Positions 54,735 through 64,000 of a DNA stretch of 64,000 nt are shown here, piece after piece; positions within the stretch are counted from its first letter, which is position 1, and each line of letters begins with the position of its first letter. A program made the translations under genes and the position numbers. The stretch covers positions 3,038,001 through 3,102,000 of the forward strand of contig NZ_PJMX01000001.1 in the NCBI RefSeq assembly GCF_002846415.1, in the 5' to 3' direction. Under the pieces are notes generated by a model. The model saw only the letters and a list, made by a program, of their open reading frames with translations. It ran no database searches and was not told where the DNA came from. Source of the DNA: Streptomyces sp. TLI_146. Lineage in GTDB: Bacteria > Actinomycetota > Actinomycetes > Streptomycetales > Streptomycetaceae.

Positions 54735-55496
54735 TCACCACTCCAGGGCGAAGGGGCGGGAGGTGGCGGCGAAGTGGCCGACGTTCACGCACTCGGTGCG
54801 GCCGATCCGCATCCGGCGGGCGAGCGGCTGGTGGACGTGGCCGAACAGGGCGTACCAGGGCCGGGTCCTGCGGATGGCTTCGAGCAGGGCGCGCGAGCCG
54901 CGCTCGAAGCGGCGGGGCACCGTGTCGTAGCAGAGCTCGGGGACGTCCGGCGGGATGTGCGAGCAGAGCACGTCGACCTCGCCGAGCGCCTCGACCTTCG
55001 CCGCGTACTCCTCGTCGGAGATTTCATAGGGCGTTCGCATCGGGGTGCGCAGCCCGCCGCCCACGAAGCCGAAGACGCGCCCGCCGATCTCGACCCGCTC
55101 GCCGTCCAGGACGGTGGTGCCCGGTCCGGCGTACTGCGGCCAGAGGGTCGGTATGTCGACATTGCCGTAGGTGGCGTACGTCGGGGTGGGGAAGGCGGCG
55201 AACATCTCGGCGTACTGGCGGCGCACGGCCGACTCGATGGCGGCCTCCCGGTCGAGTCCGGCCCACAGGGAGCGGCCCAGGTCACGGGCCTCCTCGAAGC
55301 GGCGGGCGGTGCGCAGGGCGACGATCCGGTCGGCGTTCTCGACGCCGAAGAGGTCGGGGAAGATCCCGCGTGAGTGATCGGCGTAGTCGAGGAAAAGGAC
55401 GAGGTCACCCAGGCAGACGAGGGCGTCCGCGCCGTCGCCCGCCTTCGCCAGACCCTCGGTGTTCCCGTGCACATCGCTGACCACATGTACTCGCAT
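54735..55496 (-). CDS. Metallophosphoesterase
   Basis: 253 residues. Calcineurin-like metal ligands in order: DVHGN (res. 8-12), GDLVLFLDYAD, GNVD, CSHIPPD and GHVHQPLARR. Cytoplasmic, YfcE/MPPED-like in look. Substrate unknown. Divergent from the acyl-CoA ligase gene across a 271-base gap. Confidence 0.9.
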   Translation of the reverse strand: MRVHVVSDVHGNTEGLAKAGDGADALVCLGDLVLFLDYADHSRGIFPDLFGVENADRIVALRTARRFEEARDLGRSLWAGLDREAAIESAVRRQYAEMFAAFPTPTYATYGNVDIPTLWPQYAGPGTTVLDGERVEIGGRVFGFVGGGLRTPMRTPYEISDEEYAAKVEALGEVDVLCSHIPPDVPELCYDTVPRRFERGSRALLEAIRRTRPWYALFGHVHQPLARRMRIGRTECVNVGHFAATSRPFALEW

Positions 55497-55620
55497 GGAG
55501 CCACCCTAGGCCGCCGGACCTGCGGTTACTTCCGAGTCGCGAAAGGAGTGGACTACTGTGCGCGATGCGGCGTGAAACCGTGTGACGCAGCGAACATCTG
55601 ACCAGGACCCCCTATCGGGA

Positions 55621-55637
55621 ACCCACTACCGGTGGGT
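55621..55637. promoter_or_regulatory. Dyad before the acyl-CoA ligase gene
   Basis: ACCCAC-TACCG-GTGGGT, with an overlapping TACCGG/TACCCACCGGTA pattern on the other strand, 131 bases before the ligase start. It resembles TetR/FadR-type fatty-acid operators of actinobacteria. No regulator gene lies next to it. Confidence 0.45.
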
Positions 55638-55767
55638 AACGTCCGGGCAGTCCAGTCGTGCTCGGAGCGCCGCCCCCACGGGTTCTCCGGGCACCTGCCC
55701 GATCTTGGACCGCAGCCGGTGCGTCACACAGAGCCGTGGCACCGGCGCCCGATGAGGAGCAGCAGTC

Positions 55768-57564
55768 TTGCGCGAGTTCAGCCTTCCGGCCCTGTACGAG
55801 GTCCCCACGGACGGCAACCTGACGGATCTGATCCGCCGCAATGCCGCTCAGCATCCCGATGTCGCGGTCATGGGCCGCAAGGTCGCGGGACGCTGGACCG
55901 ACGTTTCCGCCACCCAGTTCCTCGCCGAGGTCCGCGGTGTGGCCAAGGGCCTCATCGCCGCCGGCGTCGAGCCGGGCGACCGGGTGGCCCTGCTCTCCCG
56001 CACCCGCTACGAGTGGGTGCTGCTCGACTTCGCGATCTGGAGCGCGGGCGCGGTCACCGTCCCCGTGTACGAGACCAGCTCGCCCGAGCAGATCCAGTGG
56101 ATCCTGGGCGACTCCGGCGCGACCCTGTGCGTCGTCGAGTCCGAGGCGCACCAGGCCTCCGTCACCTCCGTGCAGTCCGCGCTGCCCGCCCTCAAGGGCA
56201 TCTGGCAGCTGGACGCGGACGCGGTGGCCCAGCTCACCGCGTCCGGCTCGGACATCTCGGACGAGCTGCTCGACCAGCGGATGTCCTCGGCGCACGCCGA
56301 CGACCCGGCGACCATCGTCTACACCTCCGGCACCACCGGCCGCCCCAAGGGCTGTGTGCTCACCCACCGCGCCTTCTTCGCGGAGTGCGGCAACGTGGTG
56401 GAGCGCCTCAAGCCGCTCTTCCGCACCGGCGAGTGCTCGGTCCTGCTCTTCCTGCCCGCCGCGCACGTCTTCGGACGGCTCGTCGAGGTGGCGTCCGTGA
56501 TGGCGCCGATCAAGCTCGGCTGCGTACCGGACATCAAGAACCTCACCGACGAGCTGGCCTCGTTCCGGCCGACGCTGATCCTCGGTGTGCCGCGCGTCTT
56601 CGAGAAGGTCTACAACGCGGCCCGGGCCAAGGCGCAGGCCGACGGCAAGGGCGCGATCTTCGACAAGGCCGCGCACACCGCGATCGCCTACAGCCGCGCG
56701 CTCAGCACGCCGCAGGGCCCCTCGCTCGGCCTCAAGCTCAAGCACAAGGTCTTCGACAAGCTCGTCTTCAGCAAGCTGCGCGCGGTGCTCGGCGGCAAGG
56801 GCGAGTACGCCATCTCCGGCGGCGCCCCGCTGGGCGAGCGGCTCGGCCACTTCTACCGGGGCATCGGCTTCACGGTCCTGGAGGGGTACGGCCTCACCGA
56901 GTCCTGCGCCGCGACCGCGTTCAACCCGTGGGACCGGCAGAAGATCGGCACGGTCGGGCAGCCGCTGCCGGGTTCCGTGGTGCGCATCGCGGACGACGGC
57001 GAGGTGCTGCTGCACGGCGAGCACCTGTTCACGGGGTACTGGAACAACGAGGCGGCGAGCGCCGAGGCGCTGGCCGACGGCTGGTTCCACACCGGTGACA
57101 TCGGCACCCTCGACGAGGACGGCTACCTCGCGATCACCGGCCGCAAGAAGGAGATCATCGTCACGGCGGGCGGCAAGAACGTCGCCCCGGCGGTGATCGA
57201 GGACCGCATCCGCGCGCACGCGCTGGTCGCGGAGTGCATGGTGGTCGGCGACGGGCGGCCGTTCGTGGGCGCGCTGGTCACGCTCGACGAGGAGTTCCTG
57301 TCCCACTGGGCCGCGGACCACGGCAAGCCGGCCGGCTCGACGGCGGCCGCGCTGCGGGAGGACGCGGAGCTGCTCGCGGAGGTGCAGCGAGCGGTGGACG
57401 ACGGCAACGCTGCGGTCTCCAAGGCGGAATCGGTGCGGAAATTCCGCATTCTCACCTCCCAGTTCACGGAGGAGGCGGGGCACATCACCCCGTCGCTGAA
57501 GCTGAAGCGCAACGTCGTGGCGAAGGACTTCGCGGACGAGATCGAGGCGATCTACGCCCACTGA
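55768..57564 (+). CDS. Long-chain acyl-CoA ligase (FadD type)
   Basis: 598 residues. AMP-forming enzyme with the P-loop TIVYTSGTTGRPKGCVLTHRAF from residue 183, GYGLTESCAA, DGWFHTGDIG, and GRKKEIIVTAGGKNVAP near the C-terminus. The TTG start at 55768 has GAGGAG 8 bases upstream. Activates fatty acids; the cholesterol oxidase next door is convergent, with a 14-base gap. Confidence 0.93.
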   Translation: MREFSLPALYEVPTDGNLTDLIRRNAAQHPDVAVMGRKVAGRWTDVSATQFLAEVRGVAKGLIAAGVEPGDRVALLSRTRYEWVLLDFAIWSAGAVTVPVYETSSPEQIQWILGDSGATLCVVESEAHQASVTSVQSALPALKGIWQLDADAVAQLTASGSDISDELLDQRMSSAHADDPATIVYTSGTTGRPKGCVLTHRAFFAECGNVVERLKPLFRTGECSVLLFLPAAHVFGRLVEVASVMAPIKLGCVPDIKNLTDELASFRPTLILGVPRVFEKVYNAARAKAQADGKGAIFDKAAHTAIAYSRALSTPQGPSLGLKLKHKVFDKLVFSKLRAVLGGKGEYAISGGAPLGERLGHFYRGIGFTVLEGYGLTESCAATAFNPWDRQKIGTVGQPLPGSVVRIADDGEVLLHGEHLFTGYWNNEAASAEALADGWFHTGDIGTLDEDGYLAITGRKKEIIVTAGGKNVAPAVIEDRIRAHALVAECMVVGDGRPFVGALVTLDEEFLSHWAADHGKPAGSTAAALREDAELLAEVQRAVDDGNAAVSKAESVRKFRILTSQFTEEAGHITPSLKLKRNVVAKDFADEIEAIYAH

Positions 57565-57578
57565 GGGCTACGCCGTGA

Positions 57579-59237
<1,659 letters not shown>

Positions 59238-59293
59238 TCACGTTGTCTTAAATCTGAGTGACCGTCAGAGGTGGGAGTGTGTTGGGCCCGGGG

Positions 59294-59437
59294 TTCGTCT
59301 GCGGGTGTGTGGTGGGTTGCTCGCGCAGTTCCCCGCGCCCCTAAAGGCCTGTGGCTGAGCTGGGTTCTCCGGCTACATCGGACTACCTAGGGGCGCGGGG
59401 AACTGCGCGACCAGCCACCCACGGTCCGCAGACGAAG
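59294..59437. repeat. Dispersed palindromic element, locus D
   Basis: Core at 59323-59342 (plus) and its reverse complement at 59389-59408, with TTCGTCTGCGG/CCGCAGACGAA outer ends. The inner segment (about 59350-59386) is the inverted equivalent of locus A's. Between the cholesterol oxidase and glycosyltransferase genes, both minus strand. Confidence 0.9.
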
Positions 59438-59489
59438 GCCGGGCCCGGCCACCGGCGGCCCGCAGGTGCAGGCCGGGCCCAGCCGACCC

Positions 59490-60632
59490 TCACAGCAACA
59501 ACCTCAGCCTCCCCGCCAGCAGATCCCAGCGCCACTTCTCCTCCACCCACGCCCGCCCCCGCTCCCCCATCCGGCGGCGCAGGTCCGGGTCCTGGAGGAG
59601 GGTGGTGATGCGGTCGGCCGACTCCTCGGGGGAGCCGCCGCGTACCACCCAGCCCGTCTCGCCGTCGAGGACCGCGTCGGGCGCGCCGCCCGAGTCGCCC
59701 GCGACCACCGGCAGGCCGGTCGCCGAGGCCTCCAGGTAGACGATGCCCAGGCCCTCGACGTCGAGGCCGCCCCGGCGCGTACGGCAGGGCATGGCGAAGA
59801 CGTCGCCGGCGCCGTAGTGCGCGGGCAGTTCGGCCCAGGGGACGGCACCGGTGAAGCGGACCGAGTCCGCGACGCCGGTGTCCTGGGCGAGCTTGTGGAG
59901 GTCCGCCTCGTACGGGCCGCCGCCCACGATCAGCAGCACCGCGTCCGGCACCCGCGCGAGGATCGCGGGCATCGCGAGGATCAGGGTGTCCTGGCCCTTG
60001 CGCGGGACGAGCCGGGAGACGCAGACGACCACCGGGCGGTCGGTCAGGCCCAGGCGCTCGCGCACCGCGGCGCCGCCCGAGTCCGGGTGGAAGGTCTTCT
60101 CGTCGACGCCCGGCGGCAGTTGGACCATCCGGTCGGCCGCCCGCTCGGTCAGCGCGGCCGCGATCCGGGAGCGGGTGTACTCACCCAGATAAGTGATCGT
60201 GTCCGTGCCCTCGCCGATGCGCCGCAGCAGTTGCCGCGAGCCGGGCAGCTGGGCCCAGCCCGCCTCGTGGCCGTGCGTGGTGGCGACGAGCCGTTCCGCG
60301 CCCGCCCGGCGCAGCGCGGGCCCCATCAGGCCGAGCGGCGCGGCGGCCCCGAACCACACCGAGGAGCAGCCGTGCTCCTTGAGCAGCCCGACCGCCCGCC
60401 GGGTCACCCGGGGCGTGGGCAGCAGCATGGTGGTGCGGTCGCGCACCACGGTGAAGGGCTGCTCGGCGTCGAAGGCTGCGGTCGCCTCGACGCCCTCCCG
60501 GCTCCGCTTCCAGGTAGACGCGTAGACGACCAGCTGCTCGGGGTCCAGGCGCAGCGCCATGTTGTGCAGGAACGCCTGGATCCCGCCGGGGCGCGGCGGG
60601 AAGTCATTGGTCACGATCAAGGTCTTGTGCAT
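59490..60632 (-). CDS. GT4-family glycosyltransferase (PimB-like)
   Basis: 380 residues, GT-B fold. LIVTNDFPPRPGGIQAFLHNMA at the N-terminus, VVCVSRLVPRKGQDTLI and EGLGIVYLEASATGLPVVAGDSGGAPDAV at the C-terminal nucleotide-sugar region with the EX7E motif. Resembles the PimB/GDP-mannose family, so phosphatidylinositol mannoside synthesis is likely but not proven. Divergent from the GT87 gene (108 bases). Confidence 0.88.
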   Translation of the reverse strand: MHKTLIVTNDFPPRPGGIQAFLHNMALRLDPEQLVVYASTWKRSREGVEATAAFDAEQPFTVVRDRTTMLLPTPRVTRRAVGLLKEHGCSSVWFGAAAPLGLMGPALRRAGAERLVATTHGHEAGWAQLPGSRQLLRRIGEGTDTITYLGEYTRSRIAAALTERAADRMVQLPPGVDEKTFHPDSGGAAVRERLGLTDRPVVVCVSRLVPRKGQDTLILAMPAILARVPDAVLLIVGGGPYEADLHKLAQDTGVADSVRFTGAVPWAELPAHYGAGDVFAMPCRTRRGGLDVEGLGIVYLEASATGLPVVAGDSGGAPDAVLDGETGWVVRGGSPEESADRITTLLQDPDLRRRMGERGRAWVEEKWRWDLLAGRLRLLL

Positions 60633-60739
60633 CGCCGCCGACAGTACCGAACGGCCCCGCCTCGTCGCTCACACACGGCCCCGCCCGGCATCATGACTGC
60701 TCGAAACTCCAGAAACCCGGTCTTACGGACGAGGTGGGC

Positions 60740-61975
60740 ATGTCGGCGGGAAACGGCACAGGGACCCCGAAGAGCATCCGGTCCGTGGTGGCGGTCTTCG
60801 CCGTCACCCGGTGTCTGCTGCTGCTCTGCGTCTTCCGGGTCCTCCTCGTCCCGGGCCCGGACGTCACGAGCGACGTCTCGGTCATCTACCAGGGCTGGTA
60901 CGAGGTGCTGCGGACCGGCACGTATCCGCTGGACGACGTCACCTGGCAGTACCCGCCGGCGGCGGCACTCGCGATCCTCTCCCCCGCCGCCGTCCCCTTC
61001 CTCGACTACGCCTCGGGCTTCTTCGTCCTCGCGCTCCTCGCCGACGCGCTGGTTCTGGGGCTGCTCCTGTACGCGGCCGGGCGCCCCGGCAAGTCCCTTG
61101 CGGGCGCCCGGATCTGGGTCTGGGGCGTACCGCTGCTCGGGCCCACCGCGTACGCGCGCTACGACCTGATGGTGACGGCGGTCGCGGTGGCCGCGCTGCT
61201 CGCCGGGGTCCGCCGCCCCCGGGTGCTCGGCGCGCTCGCCGCGCTCGGCGCCCTGCTCAAGGTCTGGCCGGTGCTGCTGCTGGCCCGGGCACCCCGCCGG
61301 GCGTGGGCGGCGGCGGCCGTCACCGCCGGGGTGTTCCTGCTCGGCTGCCACGCGGTCGCGCCCGGCGCGTTCGCCTTCCTCACCTTCCAGCGCGACCGCG
61401 GCACCGAGGTCGAGTCGCTCGGCGCCCTCGTCTTCCATGTGGCCCGCCACTTCGGCTGGCGCGGCCGGGTGCAGCTCAACTACGGGTCGGTGGAGTTCCT
61501 CGGCCCGTACGTGCCGCTGGTCTCCACCCTGGCGATGGGGCTGACGGCGGCGGCGTTCGGCTGGCTGCTGCTGTGGCGGCTGCGGGCGCGCCGCACCGGG
61601 CCGAGCACGCTCGCGGACGCCGCCTTCACGGCCGTGCTGCTCTTCACCACCACCAGCCGGGTGATCAGCCCGCAGTATCTGATCTGGCTGGTCGGGCTGG
61701 CGGCGGTGTGCCTGGTCTTCGGCGGCGCCCCGATGGCCCGGCCCGCGCACCTGGTGCTCGCCGCCGCGGGCGTGACCCTGCTGGAGTTCCCGATCTGGTT
61801 CTCGCACGTGGTGGCGAGCGACTGGCTGGGGGTGCTGCTCCTGTCCGTACGCAACGGGCTCCTCGCCGTGGCGTCGGTGAGCGCGTGCCGGCGGCTGTGG
61901 CGGGGCACGGTTCCCCGGCCCACGCTGCCCGTTCAGCAGGTCCGCACCCGGGTGTTCTCGGTCCTGGTCCGCTGA
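60740..61975 (+). CDS. GT87-type polytopic mannosyltransferase
   Basis: 411 residues with about ten helices, 'GLLLYAAGRPG' and 'LLKVWPVLLLARAP' segments typical of the PimE-like/GT87 polyprenyl-sugar mannosyltransferases, with an extracytoplasmic Asp near VTSDVSVIYQGWYEV. The ATG 60740 follows GAGGTGG. A 43-base 3' overlap with the convergent MATE gene is unusual. Paired with the PimB-like gene, it suggests envelope mannolipid assembly, by inference. Confidence 0.83.
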   Translation: MSAGNGTGTPKSIRSVVAVFAVTRCLLLLCVFRVLLVPGPDVTSDVSVIYQGWYEVLRTGTYPLDDVTWQYPPAAALAILSPAAVPFLDYASGFFVLALLADALVLGLLLYAAGRPGKSLAGARIWVWGVPLLGPTAYARYDLMVTAVAVAALLAGVRRPRVLGALAALGALLKVWPVLLLARAPRRAWAAAAVTAGVFLLGCHAVAPGAFAFLTFQRDRGTEVESLGALVFHVARHFGWRGRVQLNYGSVEFLGPYVPLVSTLAMGLTAAAFGWLLLWRLRARRTGPSTLADAAFTAVLLFTTTSRVISPQYLIWLVGLAAVCLVFGGAPMARPAHLVLAAAGVTLLEFPIWFSHVVASDWLGVLLLSVRNGLLAVASVSACRRLWRGTVPRPTLPVQQVRTRVFSVLVR

Positions 61976-63267
61976 CCGGCCGTGCGCAGCCGCCGGTGCA
62001 TCCGGGCGACGGCGGCGCACTGGAGCCCCATGGACAGCGCCATCGCCAGACAGATCCCCGGCAGCCCGAGCCCGGACAGGCAAAGGGCGAGCGGCAGTTG
62101 GAGGGCGACGCCGCACGCGGTGACCCCGGCGAGCGCCGGGCTGCCGCCGCTGCCCTCGAAGACCCCGCCGAGGGCGATGCAGACGGAGAGCAGCACCAGG
62201 TACGGGCCGAGGCAGCACAGATAGAGCGTGCCGGCCGCCGCGACCTGGCCGGTGGCGCCGAACGCGGCCATGATCCAGGGCGCGGACACGAGCAGCAGCA
62301 GCGCCGCCGTCAGCCCCAGCGCCCCCGAGACCAGCGCGGCCTGCCGCCCCACCGCGACCCGCTCGTCCCGCCCGGCGCCGAGCAGATGGGCGGTGTGGAT
62401 GGCGGCGGCCTGGCGTACGGCGTAGAAGGCCATGGTGGCCGCGTACATCGCCTTGGTGGCGATGCCGTAGGCCGCGACCTCGCCGACGCCGACCCGGGCG
62501 ACGATCGCGACGAGCGCGAGCGAACCGGCCATCCGCACCACGAAGTCGGCCGACATCGGCAGCCCGGTCGCCGCTGTCGCGCGCAGCTCCGCGCCGAGGC
62601 CGGTGGGCCGCACCGCGTGCCGGGCGGCTCTCAGCACGGCGTTGCGCCGCAGGGCCACCAGGCCGCAGAGCAGCGCGGCCGAGCGGCCGAGCACGGTGGC
62701 GAGGGCCGCGCCCCGGACGCCGAGCCCGCACCCCAGGATCAGCAGCGGATCGAGGGCGAGGATCAGCCCGTTGGCCAGGAAGGCGAGCCGCATCGGCGTG
62801 CGGGTGTCGCCCGCGCCCTTGAGGATGCCGTCGACGACATTGGTGGCGAAGAAGACCGCCGTGCCGGGCAGCGCGATCGCGAAGTAGCCGGACGCCAGGG
62901 CGAGTACGGCCTCGTCGGCGCCGCCGAGCACCAGCCGGGCGAGCGGCTCCCGGCAGAGGAAGCCGCCGCCCGCGACCACCGGCGTGATCAGCGCCCACAG
63001 GGCCCAGCCGCCGCGCACCGCCGCCCGTATCCCGCCCGGGTCGTCGGCGCCCCTGGCCCGGGCGACCAGGACGGTGGTCCCCGTGCCCGCCATCAGGATC
63101 AGGCCGAGCAGCAGGTTCTCCACATTGGTGGCGACGGCGACCGCGGCGACCGGGTCCCCGCCGAGCCGGGCCACCCAGACCATGTCGATCACCCCGGCCG
63201 CCACCCCCGCCAGGAGCTCGAAGTAGACCGGGTACGCGAGCGAGACCAGCCGACGGCGGTGTGACAC
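61933..63267 (-). CDS. MATE-family efflux transporter
   Basis: 444 residues with 12 predicted helices: LVSLAYPVYFELLAGVAAGVIDMVWVARLGGDPVAAVAVA, VVDGILKGAGDTRTPM, and a second half beginning TGLPMSADFVVRMAGS. Sodium- or proton-driven export of drugs or metabolites. The GTG 63267 follows GGAGGG at 5 bases; the divergent PadR gene and the 41-bp palindrome control it. Confidence 0.9.
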   Translation of the reverse strand: MSHRRRLVSLAYPVYFELLAGVAAGVIDMVWVARLGGDPVAAVAVATNVENLLLGLILMAGTGTTVLVARARGADDPGGIRAAVRGGWALWALITPVVAGGGFLCREPLARLVLGGADEAVLALASGYFAIALPGTAVFFATNVVDGILKGAGDTRTPMRLAFLANGLILALDPLLILGCGLGVRGAALATVLGRSAALLCGLVALRRNAVLRAARHAVRPTGLGAELRATAATGLPMSADFVVRMAGSLALVAIVARVGVGEVAAYGIATKAMYAATMAFYAVRQAAAIHTAHLLGAGRDERVAVGRQAALVSGALGLTAALLLLVSAPWIMAAFGATGQVAAAGTLYLCCLGPYLVLLSVCIALGGVFEGSGGSPALAGVTACGVALQLPLALCLSGLGLPGICLAMALSMGLQCAAVARMHRRLRTAGQRTRTENTRVRTC

Positions 63268-63280
63268 GAGATCCCTCCCC

Positions 63281-63321
63281 CTCTTTTCGCTGTACCTCGA
63301 TTCGAGGTACAGCGAAAAGAG
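63281..63321. promoter_or_regulatory. 41-bp perfect palindrome, PadR operator
   Basis: 20-base arms (63281-63300 and 63302-63321) around a single T, in the 84 bases between the MATE and PadR genes. The core TACCTCGATTCGAGGTA is the expected PadR operator form. It lies 14 bases before the MATE start and 31 before the PadR start, so it should affect both. Confidence 0.85.
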
Positions 63322-63351
63322 ATACCATGGGCCCGCCGAAAGGAGAAGTGG

Positions 63352-63876
63352 GTGCTGGAGCTGACGATCCTGGGGTTCCTCGACGAGGAACCGCTGCACG
63401 GCTATGAACTCAAGGAGCGCATCAAGGGCCTGAGCGGCCACGTCCGGCCGGTGAGCGACGGCGCCCTCTACCCGGCGATCGCGCGACTGGTGAAGGCGGG
63501 CAGGCTGGAGCAGCGCACCGGCCCGGGCACCGGCGCCGCCCCGCGCCGGATCCTCTCCCTGACGGAGGCGGGCCGCGCCGAACTGCACGAGCGGCTGCGG
63601 CATCCCAAGGACGTCGACATCACCGACGGGCAGCGCTTCTTCACCGTGCTCGCGTTCCTCGGGCGGCTGCCCGACCGCGCCGAGCAGGCCGCCGTGCTCC
63701 GCCGCCGCCAGGCGTTCCTGAACACCCCGGCGAGCTTCTTCTACCGTGACGGCGAGCCCGTACGAGCCGAGGAGAGCCCCGACCTGTTCCGCCGGGGGAT
63801 GCTCAGGATCGCCCGCGCGACCGGCACCGAGGAGAAGAGGTGGCTGGCCGAGGCGATCGCCGAGCTGGAGGGCTGA
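63352..63876 (+). CDS. PadR-family transcriptional regulator
   Basis: 174 residues. N-terminal winged HTH ELTILGFLDEEPLHGYELKERI... GALYPAIARLVKAGRLEQR and a C-terminal helical domain. GTG start with AAGGAG 8 bases upstream. Divergent from the MATE gene across a 41-bp palindrome, so likely a repressor whose ligand is a MATE substrate. Confidence 0.93.
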   Translation: MLELTILGFLDEEPLHGYELKERIKGLSGHVRPVSDGALYPAIARLVKAGRLEQRTGPGTGAAPRRILSLTEAGRAELHERLRHPKDVDITDGQRFFTVLAFLGRLPDRAEQAAVLRRRQAFLNTPASFFYRDGEPVRAEESPDLFRRGMLRIARATGTEEKRWLAEAIAELEG

Positions 63877-63891
63877 ACCCCGTGGAGCCGG

Positions 63892-64000
63892 TCAGCCCAG
63901 CTGGTCGCGTACGTAAGTGCGCCACAGGGCCGTGAACTCCTTCGGCGTGGTGGCCAGTTCCTCGTTCATCGCCTTCTCCAGCGCGCCCTCGCGGTGCTTC
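63892..64000 (-). CDS. C-terminal fragment of an unidentified protein
   Basis: The last 35 codons (ending EELATTPKEFTALWRTYVRDQLG) and stop of a minus-strand gene entering from the right edge, 15 bases from the padR stop. G/C-biased codons support coding. The family cannot be named from so short a piece. Confidence 0.6.
   Translation of the reverse strand, partial: KHREGALEKAMNEELATTPKEFTALWRTYVRDQLG

Noticed and set aside
55374..55601. Small plus-strand frame of 75 codons with a Cys-rich end (CGYFRVAKGVDYCARCGVKPC)
   Set aside because: Half of it lies antisense to the metallophosphoesterase gene, it lacks a good ribosome site, and the Cys pattern matches no family I recognise. A real small zinc protein is not excluded.

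Overview
The window is a high-GC actinobacterial chromosome segment, almost certainly Streptomyces. The evidence is the strong G/C bias at third codon positions, the many GTG and TTG starts, the ROK glucokinase, the LL-/meso-DAP type murein ligases, the Streptomyces-type trp leader peptide, the cholesterol oxidase and the lineage-restricted DUF families. It reads as core chromosome. I see no tRNA, rRNA, insertion sequence, integrase, prophage or CRISPR array.

Layout. 1-9973 (minus strand) is the division and cell wall (dcw) cluster, transcribed rsmH-ftsL-ftsI-murE-murF-mraY-murD-ftsW with 4-base overlaps or very short gaps; ftsW runs off the left edge. 10383-16072 (plus) holds a beta-carbonic anhydrase and a tightly coupled MoxR ATPase / DUF58 / membrane transglutaminase unit. 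16289-18458 (minus) has DUF3040, a methyltransferase and a SAV_6107-type HEPN protein. 18635-22083 is a degenerate ABC-type ATPase, a YhgE/Pip membrane protein and a TetR regulator, with an inverted-repeat operator in front and a 17-bp terminator hairpin behind. 22363-27763 has a DUF4126 membrane protein, a phytoene-desaturase-like flavoprotein, a Tyr/Gln-rich membrane protein, metF, thiE and an Rv2175c-like DNA-binding protein. A TPP riboswitch at about 29142-29236 controls thiO-thiS-thiG. Next come a PASTA-domain Ser/Thr kinase, endonuclease IV, a His-rich DUF4396 membrane protein with a CsoR-like copper operator, a molybdopterin enzyme, bacterioferritin, and bacterioferritin-associated ferredoxin with an iron box.

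37090-43593 is aromatic amino acid supply: class II DAHP synthase and a fused TrpE/TrpG anthranilate synthase behind a Trp-Trp-Trp leader peptide and attenuator, with a secreted amidase between them. 43789-48801 (minus) holds a D-lactate-type dehydrogenase, phosphofructokinase, a NarL-type two-component pair and a PlsC acyltransferase. 48956-57564 holds a carboxylesterase, a membrane protein, an EEP-fold phosphodiesterase, glucokinase, DUF5304, an ArsA-like ATPase, an SRPBCC protein, a metallophosphoesterase and a long-chain acyl-CoA ligase. The right end has cholesterol oxidase, two glycosyltransferases and a MATE transporter divergent from its PadR regulator across a perfect 41-bp palindrome.

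The strongest non-coding signal is a dispersed palindromic element at four intergenic loci (about 31.5, 43.7, 50.4 and 59.4 kb), with ten copies of a 20-base core in both orientations. Two of the loci share the segment between the arms, so the element is a defined unit. Several other perfect inverted repeats sit in front of genes and look like operators.
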